Assembly (NCBI RefSeq): GCF_000384075.1
Contig: NZ_KB913025.1
Span: forward strand, 4,286,187-4,350,186
Source: Methylovulum miyakonense HT12
GTDB taxonomy: Bacteria > Pseudomonadota > Gammaproteobacteria > Methylococcales > Methylomonadaceae
Reading direction: 5' to 3'
Length of the DNA stretch: 64,000 nucleotides
This document shows positions 52,042 to 60,818 of the stretch, piece by piece. Both the position numbers and the translations under genes were made by a program. A model generated the notes under the pieces. It saw only the letters and a list, made by a program, of their open reading frames with translations, was not told the DNA's origin and did not search any database. Numbering within the stretch: the first letter of the stretch is position 1; the number at the start of each line of letters is the position of its first letter.

Positions 52042-53093
52042 GGCTATGTCACCGTTGATTGTTGAAAATTCCCCAAGGCGGCATTGAGCAGCCATTGGGG
52101 TGTTGGGTTATGGTGCTGCTCAAAGACCCGCCGCCAGCCGAGATAGTGCGGCAAATAGTCGGTGGCGACACCATGAAAGCGGTCTAGCCACAGCTTGAAG
52201 CGGCTGTGGTAGGCATTGACGTTCTGTATGTGGTAAGCCCCTTTGACCCGCTGGTGTTGGCTAAGGTTGACGGCTTCGTGGCTGATGCCTTCCGTCCGGC
52301 AGAACGCGCTGTAGGTGGGGTTGCCGTCACTGACCAGCAGCGCGTCCGTGGCCAGCAGCCGCTTGAGGGCTTCCGACAAACGCGTCCTGGCCAGCTGGCC
52401 GTTGCCGGTGACGAAATCCAGGGTGTGGCCGGAGCGGTCACGCGCCACCAAGATGCAGACCTGTTCGTCGGAGATGCCGCGCTTCTGGGCGCTGCCCCCA
52501 CGTTTCCTGGGCTGGCGGCTTAAGTTCCGCTTGCCCTTGTCCGATTCCAGGAGATAGGTTTCATCCGCTTCGGTGATGCCTTCGAGCGCACCGGGGTAGT
52601 CCAGGCTGATACCGTCCAGGAACCGGTGCCGCCACCGGAAACTGGTGTTACGGTGGACACCCGCCTCGGCGGCGGACTCGCGCACCGTTTTCGACTCCGC
52701 CAACGCCGCCAAGTAACCCGGCCATTTGGGCTTATGGCGCAACCGCGCCAAGGGCGATCCCGTCAGGGCGTTGAAGGTTTTCCGGAAACTTTGGCAACGG
52801 TAGCGCTGCAGGCCGCTGGCGAAGCCGTACCTCGACAGCAGGATACCCGCGCAATGCGGACAAGCCGGTTTCAGCTCAAAGCGGGTTTCAACCACTTCTA
52901 TGACTTCGGGCAGGTCGGTTTGACGGTCAAGTGCGGCCTTGGCCACGTTTCGCTGATGGTGGCTAAGCCCGCACAGGCTTGACAGCAATTCCTTAAAGTC
53001 TTCGGCAATCATGGGCTTGTCCTCGTCAAATGGCAGTTAACTGATCAGACAGGGCTTTGGGGGGGTGATTCCATAATTAACGGTGACATAGCC
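52042..53093 (-). mobile_element. IS1595-family insertion sequence, 1052 bp, with 8-bp target duplication
   Basis: Inverted repeats GGCTATGTCACCGTT(G/A)ATT lie at both ends, with direct flanks TTTTTAAA at 52034-52041 and 53094-53101. It encloses one transposase gene whose stop codon lies inside the left terminal repeat. It inserted three codons before the natural stop of the integrase gene. The MITE at 24699-24822 carries both of its ends. Confidence 0.95.
52044..53012 (-). CDS. IS1595-family transposase
   Basis: 322 aa. A zinc-ribbon (CPHCAGILLSRYG; YRCQSFRKTFNALTGSPLAR) is followed by a helix-turn-helix (ESAAEAGVHRNTSFRWRHRF) and the ISXO2-like catalytic domain (ADETYLLESDKGKR, LVSDGNPTYSAFCRTEGI, HIQNVNAYHSRFKLWLDRFHG). 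The last block shows the Asn-His variant that replaces the usual DDE Glu in part of this family. It appears intact and could also act on the MITE at 24.7 kb. Confidence 0.94.
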   Translation of the reverse strand: MIAEDFKELLSSLCGLSHHQRNVAKAALDRQTDLPEVIEVVETRFELKPACPHCAGILLSRYGFASGLQRYRCQSFRKTFNALTGSPLARLRHKPKWPGYLAALAESKTVRESAAEAGVHRNTSFRWRHRFLDGISLDYPGALEGITEADETYLLESDKGKRNLSRQPRKRGGSAQKRGISDEQVCILVARDRSGHTLDFVTGNGQLARTRLSEALKRLLATDALLVSDGNPTYSAFCRTEGISHEAVNLSQHQRVKGAYHIQNVNAYHSRFKLWLDRFHGVATDYLPHYLGWRRVFEQHHNPTPQWLLNAALGNFQQSTVT

Positions 53094-54300
53094 TTTTTAA
53101 ACGGTATCACTTGCGCCCCGTTCTTCAAGCCGTCGAGATAGTCCGCCCATGCTTGCATCATCTTATGGCGTTCGGGCAGGTGCGCCGTGCGGTTATATGC
53201 CCGCCCGTTGGGGTCTCTCACGGCGTGGGCTAATTGATGCTCGATAAAGTCAGGGCGAAAGCCTAGCACTTCATCCAGTACCGTTCGGGCTAATGCCCGA
53301 AAGCCGTGAATGGTCATTTCTTCTTTACTGATACCCATACGCCTTAGAGCCGCCAATAACGCCATATCAGACATTGGGCGCGATCCATTGGGCGTTCTGG
53401 CACTTGGGAAGATATAACGCCCGTTTCCAGTCAGGGGCTTGAGTTCTTGCAAGATGGTAATGGCTTGGGCTGATAACGGCACAATATGCGGGGTTTGGGT
53501 TTTAGTGACCAGATACCGCCACTCTTTGGCCTCAAGGTCGATGTGTTCCCATTCGGCTTGTCTGAGTTCGCCCGGTCTGACAAACACCAAGGGCGCAAGC
53601 TGTAACGCGGATTTAACGATAAACGAACCGCTATAGCCATCAATGGCGCGTAACAGTTCGGCGGCTTGTTTGGGTTCTGTGACGGCTGAAAAATGCCCGC
53701 CCTTGAGGTCATTAATGAGCCGCGTAAATCTGGCGTTATATCCCGCTCCGTGCGCCCCGTAGCAATGGCATAACGGAATACTTGCCCGCATATTTGCAAG
53801 GCGCGGTGTGCGGTTTCTATGGCGTTTCTGGCTTCTATACGCCGTAATGCCGCCAACAGTTCGGGGGCTTTTAAGTCGGTTATAGGCTTACCGCCAAGGT
53901 ATGGAAATAAATCACGCTCGAACAATCCCGTTACACGCTTTTTATGATCTGTGGATTTATCGCCCATGTTCCTTTCGTACCATTCGCGGGCGATCACTTC
54001 AAAGCTGTTTGCCGCCCTTTCGGCTTTGGATTGTTTAACGGCTTTTTTGTTTTCGTTGGGGTCGATACCATCAGCAAGTTGTTTTCTGGCATTGTCCCGA
54101 TCTTCTCTGGCTTTTTTTAAACTGGTTTCTGGATATACCCCCAAAGCTAACATTTTTTCCTTACCATCAAATCGGCACTTCAATCGAAAGTATTTTGAAC
54201 CGTTGGGGTTTACCAACAAAAACAAGCCCTTTTCATCAGCTAGTTTATAGGGCTTGTCCTTGGGCTTGGCATTCTTACAGGCAGGGTCTGATAGTGGCAT
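53045..54300 (-). pseudogene. Tyrosine integrase of the island, frameshifted and with IS-altered C-terminus
   Basis: Starts at ATG 54300 (MPLSDPACKNAKPKDKPYKL, the N-terminal DUF4102 domain of P4-type integrases). The first frame runs through the core-binding domain to AIATGRTERDITPDLRG; near 53710 the frame shifts by one base and the catalytic domain continues as KGGHFSAVTEPKQAAELLRA. The tyrosine-recombinase residues are in RPGELRQAEWEHIDLEAKEW (Arg), HGFRALARTVLDE (His-x-x-Arg) and AYNRTAHLPERHKMMQ (Tyr). The natural end (KKAV-stop) is split by the IS, which supplies a 13-residue foreign tail to 53045. Unless the frameshift is an artefact, the element cannot integrate or excise itself. It starts 164 bp from the 3' end of tRNA-Arg. 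Confidence 0.92.
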
Positions 54301-54394
54301 TGGGGGTATCAAGTTTGTAAAAGTAGAATATACCCCCAAAGATACCCCCACGTTTGGGGGTATGTCAATGTATCTTGTTGCACTTCGCTGGACA

Positions 54395-54430
54395 ATAAAA
54401 AACCCGCTAAGCCAGTCAACTTGCGGGTTA
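54395..54430 (-). terminator. Rho-independent terminator of tRNA-Arg
   Basis: Read on the minus strand: AACCCGC stem, 15-nt loop, GCGGGTT, then TTTTTATTG. It lies 35 bp beyond the tRNA 3' end. A near-identical copy stands in the integrase scar at 43383-43410. Confidence 0.8.
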
Positions 54431-54463
54431 AGGCACTTCGTTGGATGCTGTTGCATCGGTGTT

Positions 54464-54540
54464 TGGCGTCCCAAGGCGGATTCGAACCGCCGGCCTGTCC
54501 CTTAGGAGGGGACCGCTCTATCCTGCTGAGCTATCGGGAC
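54464..54540 (-). tRNA. tRNA-Arg (anticodon CCT)
   Basis: 77 nt with encoded CCA. Acceptor GTCCCGA pairs with TTGGGAC (two G-T/A-T at the base); D arm GCTCAGCAGGATAGAGC; anticodon stem GTCCC/GGGAC with loop CTCCTAA, anticodon CCT; T arm GGCGG-TTCGAAT-CCGCC. It reads AGG codons. The integrase gene starts next to its 3' end on the same strand, the usual layout for islands that integrate in tRNA genes. I could not find a second copy of the tRNA 3' end in the window. Confidence 0.96.
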
Positions 54541-54688
54541 TTAACCCCATGGGTATTTAGCGGGCATTCTACCATAAATACGTGTGATAAATTACCACTT
54601 TTTATGTCCGCATCCTGCAAATGCCGTCAATCCTGAGCCCGCCGTCAGCCTTCCCTATAGACGTGATTTTAAAAAGATCAGGGAGATT

Positions 54689-54994
54689 TTATGGATAAAT
54701 GACTTTGGGTTTGAAATAAGCCGCGGGGTATTTAGGGTCGAATTTGTCTTCGGCGGCTTCGATTAAACCTTGATCTGCATAAATGACTTTAGGTTGGAAA
54801 TTGGCGGCTGGGTATTTGGCGTCGAATTCGGGTTCTGCATCGGCGGCGGCAGTTTGGACGGCATCTTTATCTAGGTAGATGACAATGGGTTGGAAATCGG
54901 CGGCGGGGTATTTGTCGTCGGTAGCGGCTGAAGACAAGGCTGGATTGAGTGCAACCACAGCAAAAGCAAAGCCTAACAGGATGTTGTTCTTCAT
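54689..54994 (-). CDS. Small secreted protein with three KYPAA-F-P-VIY repeats
   Basis: 101 aa. Signal peptide MKNNILLGFAFAVVALNPAL with cleavage after SSAA. The mature ~76 residues are three repeats of about 25: DDKYPAADFQPIVIYLDKDA, DAKYPAANFQPKVIYADQGL, DPKYPAAYFKPKVIYP, joined by acidic, Ala-rich linkers (AADAEPEFD, EAAEDKF). No cysteine or histidine, so it is not an obvious metal-binding peptide. I do not recognise the family. It stands alone between tRNA-Arg and the ABC operon. A periplasmic or extracellular structural or adhesive role is possible. The start is clear (ATG, GGAG twelve bases upstream). Confidence 0.83.
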   Translation of the reverse strand: MKNNILLGFAFAVVALNPALSSAATDDKYPAADFQPIVIYLDKDAVQTAAADAEPEFDAKYPAANFQPKVIYADQGLIEAAEDKFDPKYPAAYFKPKVIYP

Positions 54995-55127
54995 AGTTTA
55001 TGGTTCTCCGGGAGTAATAAATTAAATCCAGCAAAGTTCCTATTTAGCAAAACTGGATAACTTTGAAGTATCGAATATTTTCCCGGAATGCGCAACCGTT
55101 TTTGCGGAAATTGACGCCTGCAAAACT

Positions 55128-55859
55128 TTACAATAGTCCGCTGATGTCCGGGTATCCGCTTTTAAGCTGCTGCCTAAATGCTTCAATTGCCGCCTCGTCC
55201 GTCCGTCCGTCCCGGGCAATGGGCACGGCCATTTCACGGACTACGGTCATGGGCGAGGCTGACAAAAACACCAATTTGTCTGCCAAAGCAATGGCTTCGC
55301 GCAAATCGTGGGTGACGAACAGGACACGGTGCGGGCGCCGTTGCCAAAGCTGCATCAGCAATTCCCGCACTTGCCTGGCGGTCGGCGCATCAAGCGAAAC
55401 AAATGGCTCGTCCATAAGCAGCACATCCGGATTGACGGCGAAAGCGCGGATGATGGCGACGCGGCGGCTCATACCCAGCGACAGCCGTTCGGGATAAACG
55501 TGTTGGACGCTGGTCAATTGCATCATCTCCAGCAATTCGTCAACCATGCTGGCGGGTATCTGGCTATCCAACACCAATTCAATGTTTTCACGGACGGTGC
55601 GCCATGGCAGCAAGCGCGGGTTTTGGAATACGTAGCCAATTTTGGGGCTGGTGTTGGCTTTCGCGGTGAGGATCTCGCCGTCGTAATCTTGGTCGAGCCC
55701 GGCAATAATATTCAGCAACGTGGTTTTGCCGCAGCCGGAAGGGCCGACCAGACAGACGAATTCCCCTGGGTTTAAGGTTAAGGAGAAATCGACAATCGCT
55801 GGTTTGGCTACTGACCGTCCCGCCGCCAAGTAAGTTTTGTTGTTGATGAGGATGTTCAC
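55128..55859 (-). CDS. ABC transporter ATPase, NitT/TauT type
   Basis: 243 aa from GTG 55859, which overlaps the permease stop (GTGA); GTG 55868 is an alternative. Walker A is GPSGCGKTT, the Q-loop FQNPRLLPWR, Walker B VLLMDEP and the H-loop THD. The signature is LSLGMSRR instead of LSGGQRQR, a variation seen in some ATPases of the nitrate/sulfonate/bicarbonate class. With the permease and binding-protein genes before it, it forms one operon. The substrate is not readable. Confidence 0.91.
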   Translation of the reverse strand: MNILINNKTYLAAGRSVAKPAIVDFSLTLNPGEFVCLVGPSGCGKTTLLNIIAGLDQDYDGEILTAKANTSPKIGYVFQNPRLLPWRTVRENIELVLDSQIPASMVDELLEMMQLTSVQHVYPERLSLGMSRRVAIIRAFAVNPDVLLMDEPFVSLDAPTARQVRELLMQLWQRRPHRVLFVTHDLREAIALADKLVFLSASPMTVVREMAVPIARDGRTDEAAIEAFRQQLKSGYPDISGLL

Positions 55860-56620
55860 CGCCGCCACCGTTGCGCGGTTTTGTCCAGGGGTTTTAAAAC
55901 CAACAGCTCGATCAGCTGCATCACCACGACAAAAGCGATGGTGTAAGCCAATATGCTGGCGACATCAAACAGCTGGAAGAACAAATGCAATTGATAACCC
56001 ATGCCGTTGCTGCGGCCCAGCAGTTCAACCACCAAAATGATTTTCCAGATCAGCGCCAGCCCTGAGCGGGTCGCCGCCATAATAAAAGGGTGCAGTTGCG
56101 GCCAGATGACATGGAGCAAGGTCTTGCGTTTGCCAAAACCATAGCAACGCGCCATGTCCAGCAAGTCCTGATCTAAGGCGCGGGTGCCTTCCCTGACGGT
56201 GACGATGACATTGGGCAATTTGTTGATGACCACCGCCAATATCGCCGCCGATTCCACCAATCCTAACCAGACGTAACAGAGGATGATGGTGACGAGGGCG
56301 GGGACGTTCAGGAAGATCACTAGCCAGTTGTCAAAAAATGCATCCAGTTTCCGGCTGCGCCCCAACAGGATGCCAATCGCCGAACCCATCAGCATCGCGA
56401 TGGTGAAACTTGTCACCAACCTTAGCAAGGTCACGCCCAGATGGTATGGCAGTTGCCCCGAGGCGATGGCTTGCCACAACACCCAGGCAACCGCGTACGG
56501 GGTAGGCAAGGTGTGGCTGTTGACGAACACCGCCACACCTTGCCAGATGGCGGTTAACGCCAGCAAGGATAAGGTGGGGAGAAGTTTTTGGAAACCGATC
56601 AAAATGTTTATTGGGCCCAA
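55856..56620 (-). CDS. ABC transporter permease, NitT/TauT type
   Basis: 254 aa with about six membrane helices, typical of SsuC/TauC permeases. The coupling-helix region is EGTRALDQDLLDMARCYGFG, with KRKTLLHVIWPQLHPFIMAA following. The start is uncertain: the frame opens at TTG 56620, which overlaps the binding-protein stop by 13 bp, and there is no ATG nearby. It ends in an overlap with the ATPase gene. It should transport a small anion or aromatic-type compound inward. Confidence 0.9.
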   Translation of the reverse strand: MGPINILIGFQKLLPTLSLLALTAIWQGVAVFVNSHTLPTPYAVAWVLWQAIASGQLPYHLGVTLLRLVTSFTIAMLMGSAIGILLGRSRKLDAFFDNWLVIFLNVPALVTIILCYVWLGLVESAAILAVVINKLPNVIVTVREGTRALDQDLLDMARCYGFGKRKTLLHVIWPQLHPFIMAATRSGLALIWKIILVVELLGRSNGMGYQLHLFFQLFDVASILAYTIAFVVVMQLIELLVLKPLDKTAQRWRR

Positions 56621-57558
56621 AAAGTGCCGGCATCGAGAGTTTCAGCCGGGCCAGTGAGCTGGCCGTTGCTTAACTGGCGCAATAAGCTGTAAATGTGTGC
56701 GGCGGCTTGTTGTTCCTTGTCGCCCCATTGGCTGACCGCGCCTTCACAATAATGCCGACGCAGGACCGCTTGCGTGGTTGCGTCTTCGGTTTGTGTCAGG
56801 GGCAAGATGCCACTCCATGCCGCATCGGAAGTGCATAATTGTGTTTTTGCTTGCGAACTGGCCGCCAAAAAATGGTTTAGCGCTTGTTTATGGGCATTTG
56901 CCCAACTTTGCTTGAAAACATAACCTAAGGCCGGCACGTTTTCAGTGATGCCCAGGCCTTTTAAAATTTCCCGGCCATCAATGATTTGACGGTAACCTTG
57001 GGCTTCCAATTTGGCGGCGAAATTCCAATACGTCAGCAAGGCGTCCACCCGTTTTTGCAGGATTTGTTCGTTCAGCAACGGCGGCGCACCGACGGTTTTT
57101 TCCACCGATGTGTTTAAATCTAAATGGTCTTTTTGCGCCAGGGCTTGCAGCAACAACCAATTTTTATCCAGCTCGCCCCCCGCTATCCCTAAACGTTTGC
57201 CGGCCAAATCTTTAATGCTGTGGATAGGGCTGCCGTTAGCCACAACCAACGCGCCAGAGGTGCTTGAGTAGGGGTAAAACGTAAAATCTGCGCCTGTAGA
57301 GCGTAATCGTGACACCCATAGCCAGTCGGATACAATCACATCCACCGCGCCGGATTGCAAAGCCACCTTCCCTGCTTCAGGATTGGCGACTTTTTGGATG
57401 GCCAATTCAAAATCGGCTTCTGGGTTTTTAGGCAGGGCCGCCAATTCCCAAGCCACTGTGCCAGTGGCTTGCACACCAATGCGGATAGTGGTTTTTTCCG
57501 TAGCGAGGGCCAGGTTGGACATGAGCCACAAAGCCATAAGAAAGCCGTTAAATTTCAT
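56608..57558 (-). CDS. ABC transporter substrate-binding protein, NitT/TauT type
   Basis: 316 aa with signal peptide MKFNGFLMALWLMSNLALAT. A type II periplasmic-binding fold with IRIGVQATGTVAWELAALPK, SGAVDVIVSDWLWVSRLRST, NGSPIHSIKDLAGKRLGIAG and QILQKRVDALLTYWNFAAKL, all typical of the SsuA/NrtA family. No lipobox. It is the first gene of the three-gene operon, divergent from the yejF-like gene across ~200 bp. The ligand is unknown. Confidence 0.91.
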   Translation of the reverse strand: MKFNGFLMALWLMSNLALATEKTTIRIGVQATGTVAWELAALPKNPEADFELAIQKVANPEAGKVALQSGAVDVIVSDWLWVSRLRSTGADFTFYPYSSTSGALVVANGSPIHSIKDLAGKRLGIAGGELDKNWLLLQALAQKDHLDLNTSVEKTVGAPPLLNEQILQKRVDALLTYWNFAAKLEAQGYRQIIDGREILKGLGITENVPALGYVFKQSWANAHKQALNHFLAASSQAKTQLCTSDAAWSGILPLTQTEDATTQAVLRRHYCEGAVSQWGDKEQQAAAHIYSLLRQLSNGQLTGPAETLDAGTFWAQ

Positions 57559-57756
57559 AAAACCAATCGTCTTGTAGAAGTTTAAAATGTGCTATTTTAG
57601 CGTGTCTGTAAAACAGCGTGTGAGAATGTTTTTAACTTTTGTTTTTGCGTAGCGGGTTAAGGCTTATTGTAGGGTATATGCCACCTCCACTTTTCCTGCA
57701 TTCATTAACCACTATTTCGGATGGTATACGCACCGAACCGCCAATTTCCTGACCCC

Positions 57757-59361
57757 ATGAACCCACCTATCCTTTCAATTGAGCATTTAAGCGTCACTTT
57801 CAACCACGGACAGACTGTCGTTGACGACATTAGTTTTGCCGTTTACCCAGGCGAGACTTTCGCGTTGGTCGGCGAATCCGGTTCGGGCAAGTCGATTACG
57901 GCATTATCCGTATTGCGCCTGTTGCCGCCCAATGCCCAGATCAACGCCCAAGCAATTAACTTGCAAGACAGGAATCTTGCGCAATTGCCGGAAATGGAAC
58001 TGTGCAAAATCCGCGGACGCCGGATTGCTTATATTTTCCAAGATCCGATGTCGGCCTTGAACCCGGTCATGACCATAGGCCAGCAAATTGCCGAAACCGT
58101 CAACTTGCATTTTTCCTTACCCGCACAGGCATTGCAGCAACGGGTGCTGGAGTTATTGCAGCAAGTCGAAATCCCCAATCCGCAGCAACGGGTCAACGAT
58201 TTCCCTCACCAATTGTCCGGCGGCCAGCGGCAACGGGTGATGATCGCGATGGCCTTGGCGGGGCGGCCAGATTTATTGATTGCCGACGAACCGACGACCT
58301 CGCTGGACGTGACCATCCAAGCGCAAATCTTGGCGTTGTTGAAAAATATCCAGCAACAAACAGGCATGGCCTTGTGGCTCATTAGCCATGACCTGGCCTT
58401 GGTGTCCAGCGTCGCCGACCGGGTCGCTGTCATGCAGCAAGGCCAGATTGTTGAAACAGGTGTTACGGAGGTTTTTTTTAGCCAACCGAAACATCCCTAC
58501 ACGCGCAAACTACTCAACGCCCTGCCCTCCATCACCCATGTCAAAACGTCCGCCGGCACAACCGCCCCACCGTTATTGCAAGTGAAGGATTTTTGTTGTT
58601 ATTACCCGATACGCAAAGGCCTGTTCCAGCGCGTGGTCGATCATGTCAAAGCTGTGGACGGGGTCAGTTTTGAGCTGCACGCTGGAAAAACCCTGGCCTT
58701 GGTCGGCGAATCCGGTTGCGGCAAAACCACCTTGGGCAAAAGTTTGTTGAACCTGTTGCCGCATAATAGCGGGCAAGTGTTTATGGATGGCGTTGCCCTG
58801 CATGAATTGAGCGGCGAAGCGTTGCGCAAACAACGCGCCGCCATGCAGATGGTGTTCCAAGACCCGTTCGCGGCGATGAACCCGCGCATGTTGATTGGCG
58901 ACATCATCGCCGAAGGCATCACGGCTTTGTATCCAGAAGTCACCGGACAGGAAAGGAAAAACCGCGCCCGGCAATTGCTGCAACAAGTCGGGTTGCCGGA
59001 AGAGTCCGCGTCACGCTATCCGCATGAATTCTCCGGCGGCCAGCGGCAACGGATTTGCATAGCCCGTGCCTTGGCGGTCAATCCGCGCCTGATCGTGTGT
59101 GATGAGCCGACCAGCGCGTTGGATGTATCGGTGCAAGCGCAAATCATCGGCTTGCTGAAAACCTTGCAGCGCGAACAGGGCGTGAGTTATTTGTTCATCA
59201 CCCACGATCTGGCGGTGGTGGCGGAAATCGCCGATGACGTGGCGGTGATGTATAAAGGCAAGATCATTGAACACGGCAGCGCCAAACAGGTGTTGGCCCA
59301 GCCGCAACAGGCATACACGAAGAAATTATTATCCGCCGTGCCAGTGCTGCGGGCGGCTTGA
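57757..59361 (+). CDS. Peptide ABC transporter ATPase with two nucleotide-binding domains (YejF-like)
   Basis: 534 aa from ATG 57757 ([15 protein letters not shown]); ATG 57721 adds 12 residues without family character. Two complete ATPase units: Walker A GESGSGKS and GESGCGKT, signatures LSGGQRQR and FSGGQRQR, Walker [14 protein letters not shown] and [13 protein letters not shown], each followed by the dipeptide-class C-terminal HPYTRKLL and QAYTKKLL segments. It drives uptake of oligopeptides or related compounds in the YejABEF class. The membrane and binding subunits are not adjacent, which is unusual. A REP-like pair follows 62 bp downstream. Confidence 0.93.
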   Translation: MNPPILSIEHLSVTFNHGQTVVDDISFAVYPGETFALVGESGSGKSITALSVLRLLPPNAQINAQAINLQDRNLAQLPEMELCKIRGRRIAYIFQDPMSALNPVMTIGQQIAETVNLHFSLPAQALQQRVLELLQQVEIPNPQQRVNDFPHQLSGGQRQRVMIAMALAGRPDLLIADEPTTSLDVTIQAQILALLKNIQQQTGMALWLISHDLALVSSVADRVAVMQQGQIVETGVTEVFFSQPKHPYTRKLLNALPSITHVKTSAGTTAPPLLQVKDFCCYYPIRKGLFQRVVDHVKAVDGVSFELHAGKTLALVGESGCGKTTLGKSLLNLLPHNSGQVFMDGVALHELSGEALRKQRAAMQMVFQDPFAAMNPRMLIGDIIAEGITALYPEVTGQERKNRARQLLQQVGLPEESASRYPHEFSGGQRQRICIARALAVNPRLIVCDEPTSALDVSVQAQIIGLLKTLQREQGVSYLFITHDLAVVAEIADDVAVMYKGKIIEHGSAKQVLAQPQQAYTKKLLSAVPVLRAA

Positions 59362-59423
59362 GGTTTGGGCAAAGACTTAAGGGTTTTTAGGTTTCCGTTG
59401 CATTTTAGTGGTATATCAATCGT

Positions 59424-59499
59424 AGGTCGGGTTAGCGTCAGCGTAACCCGACGCTTTTTGTGCTAATTACGTCGGGTTACGCTGACGCTAACCCGACCT
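59424..59499. repeat. Pair of REP-like hairpins, 29-bp perfect inverted arms
   Basis: AGGTCGGGTTAGCGTCAGCG begins the left arm (59424-59452), whose exact complement is at 59471-59499. Each arm is itself a hairpin (GTCGGGTTA / TAACCCGAC around CGCTGACGC). The loop between the arms holds TTTTT, so it may also end yejF-like transcription. It is a different REP family from those at 22.7-23.3 kb. Confidence 0.85.
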
Positions 59500-59550
59500 T
59501 GTATATTAAAGGCATCTCTAAAACACAGGATTATGTAAGACAAAAAAGTT

Positions 59551-60598
59551 CCTGATTAGTAAGATGCTTCAGCCAAGGCCGGGCATGGTACCAAATGAAG
59601 GCGTATACTCAGTTCCACATTCACCAAGAGGGCTGAGTCATGGCAATGAACCGTATCCAATTCCAAGCAGGGCTGTCGATGCCCGATTTTATCAGTCAGT
59701 TTGGCAGCGAAAGCCAATGTGAGGCCGTGCTGGAAAAAACCCGCTGGCCTGATGGCTTTGTGTGCCCTTGCTGTGCCGGGAAGTTGCACAGTGTGTTCAA
59801 GGTGGGCGCGCACAACACCTTCCAATGCAAGGCCTGCCGGCACCAGACCTCCCTGATTGCAGGCACGCTATTTCAAGGCACCAAGCTGCCGCTAACGGTA
59901 TGGTTTCTGGCGATTTACCTGATCAGCCAAGCCAAGACCGGACTGTCCTCGTTGGCCTTGAAACGGCAGCTCGGGGTCAGTTACCCGACGGCGTGGTCGA
60001 TCCAGCACAAGCTCATGGTGGCCATGTCGGAGCGCGACGGCGACTATAAGCTGGACGGCAAAGTCGACATCGACGACGCCTATCTGGGGGGCGAGCGTAG
60101 CGGCGGCAAGGCGGGGCGCGGGTCTGAGAACAAAGTGCCTTTTGTGGAGGCCTTGTCGTTCGATGGGGAGAGCCACCCGTTCCACCTGAAGCTCACCACC
60201 GTCCCGGGCTTCACCAGCAAGGCCATTGCCGACTGGGCGAGGGCAAACCTGGTTCCCGGTTGCGCGGTCTGTTCCGACGGCCTGGCCTGCTTCGCAGCGG
60301 TGACCGAAGCGGGTTGCCAACACCAGGCGATCATCGTCGGCGGGCGCAAACCCAAGGAGATGCTTGAGTTCACTTGGCTCAATACGGTGCTGGGGAACCT
60401 CAAAACCAGCCTGGGCGGTGCTTACCATGCCTTCGGCTTCGCCAAGTACGCCCCGCGCTATCTGGGGGCGTTCGCCTACCGTTTCAACCGCCGCTTCCAG
60501 CTCGACCAGCTGCCCCAGCGTCTGCTGGTGGCGGCCATCGCCGTTGGGCCGCGTCCTGTGCGTTGGTTACGCTCAGCTGAAGCATCTTGCTAATCAGG
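59551..60598 (+). mobile_element. IS1595-family insertion sequence (second type), 1048 bp, with 8-bp target duplication
   Basis: Inverted ends CCTGATTAG(T/C)AAGATGCTTC; direct flanks AAAAAGTT at 59543-59550 and 60599-60606. It encloses a single plus-strand transposase gene. Its ends are unrelated to those of the IS at 52042-53093. Confidence 0.94.
59640..60593 (+). CDS. IS1595-family transposase (ISXO2-like)
   Basis: 317 aa. A zinc ribbon (CPCCAGKLHSVFK; CKACRHQTSLIAGTLFQGTK) is followed by helix-turn-helix (ALKRQLGVSYPTAWSIQHKL) and the ISXO2-like catalytic core with VDIDDAYLGGERSGGKAGRG, VCSDGLACFAAVTEAGCQHQ and WLNTVLGNLKTSLGGAYHAF. It seems complete and the element's ends are intact, so it is probably still mobile. 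Confidence 0.95.
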   Translation: MAMNRIQFQAGLSMPDFISQFGSESQCEAVLEKTRWPDGFVCPCCAGKLHSVFKVGAHNTFQCKACRHQTSLIAGTLFQGTKLPLTVWFLAIYLISQAKTGLSSLALKRQLGVSYPTAWSIQHKLMVAMSERDGDYKLDGKVDIDDAYLGGERSGGKAGRGSENKVPFVEALSFDGESHPFHLKLTTVPGFTSKAIADWARANLVPGCAVCSDGLACFAAVTEAGCQHQAIIVGGRKPKEMLEFTWLNTVLGNLKTSLGGAYHAFGFAKYAPRYLGAFAYRFNRRFQLDQLPQRLLVAAIAVGPRPVRWLRSAEASC

Positions 60599-60606
60599 AA
60601 AAAGTT

Positions 60607-60818
60607 TATAGTGACAACTGATTTTCTGGGGAAGCCGCCCCGACCTTAAGCCTTGAGCTTGTTCGTAGAGAGGCTCCCCACCCTCGTCATCCATGCCGTG
60701 GAGTATCTGAGGCCTGTAAGCGTAAGCTTCTGAGCCTGCATTCACAAGGACGGCAGATGAAGTGCCAGGGTTGGGAAACCAGTTATCATCATAACAAAAT
60801 GAATGGGGGAGATGAAAA
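60607..60818 (+). ncRNA. Candidate IS110 bridge RNA region
   Basis: The left non-coding end of the IS110 element has strong pairing potential: GGGGAAGCCGCCCC, then CTTAAGCCTTGAGC, GAGAGGCTCCCC and CTTACAGG/CCTGTAAG-type stems. In the IS110 group such a 5' region is transcribed as a bridge RNA whose two loops specify target and donor DNA. The exact RNA ends and loops cannot be read by eye. Confidence 0.45.

Noticed and set aside
54464-54486. Left attachment site matching the tRNA-Arg 3' end
   Set aside because: I searched by eye in 40-53 kb and found no second copy, so the island's left border stays undefined.
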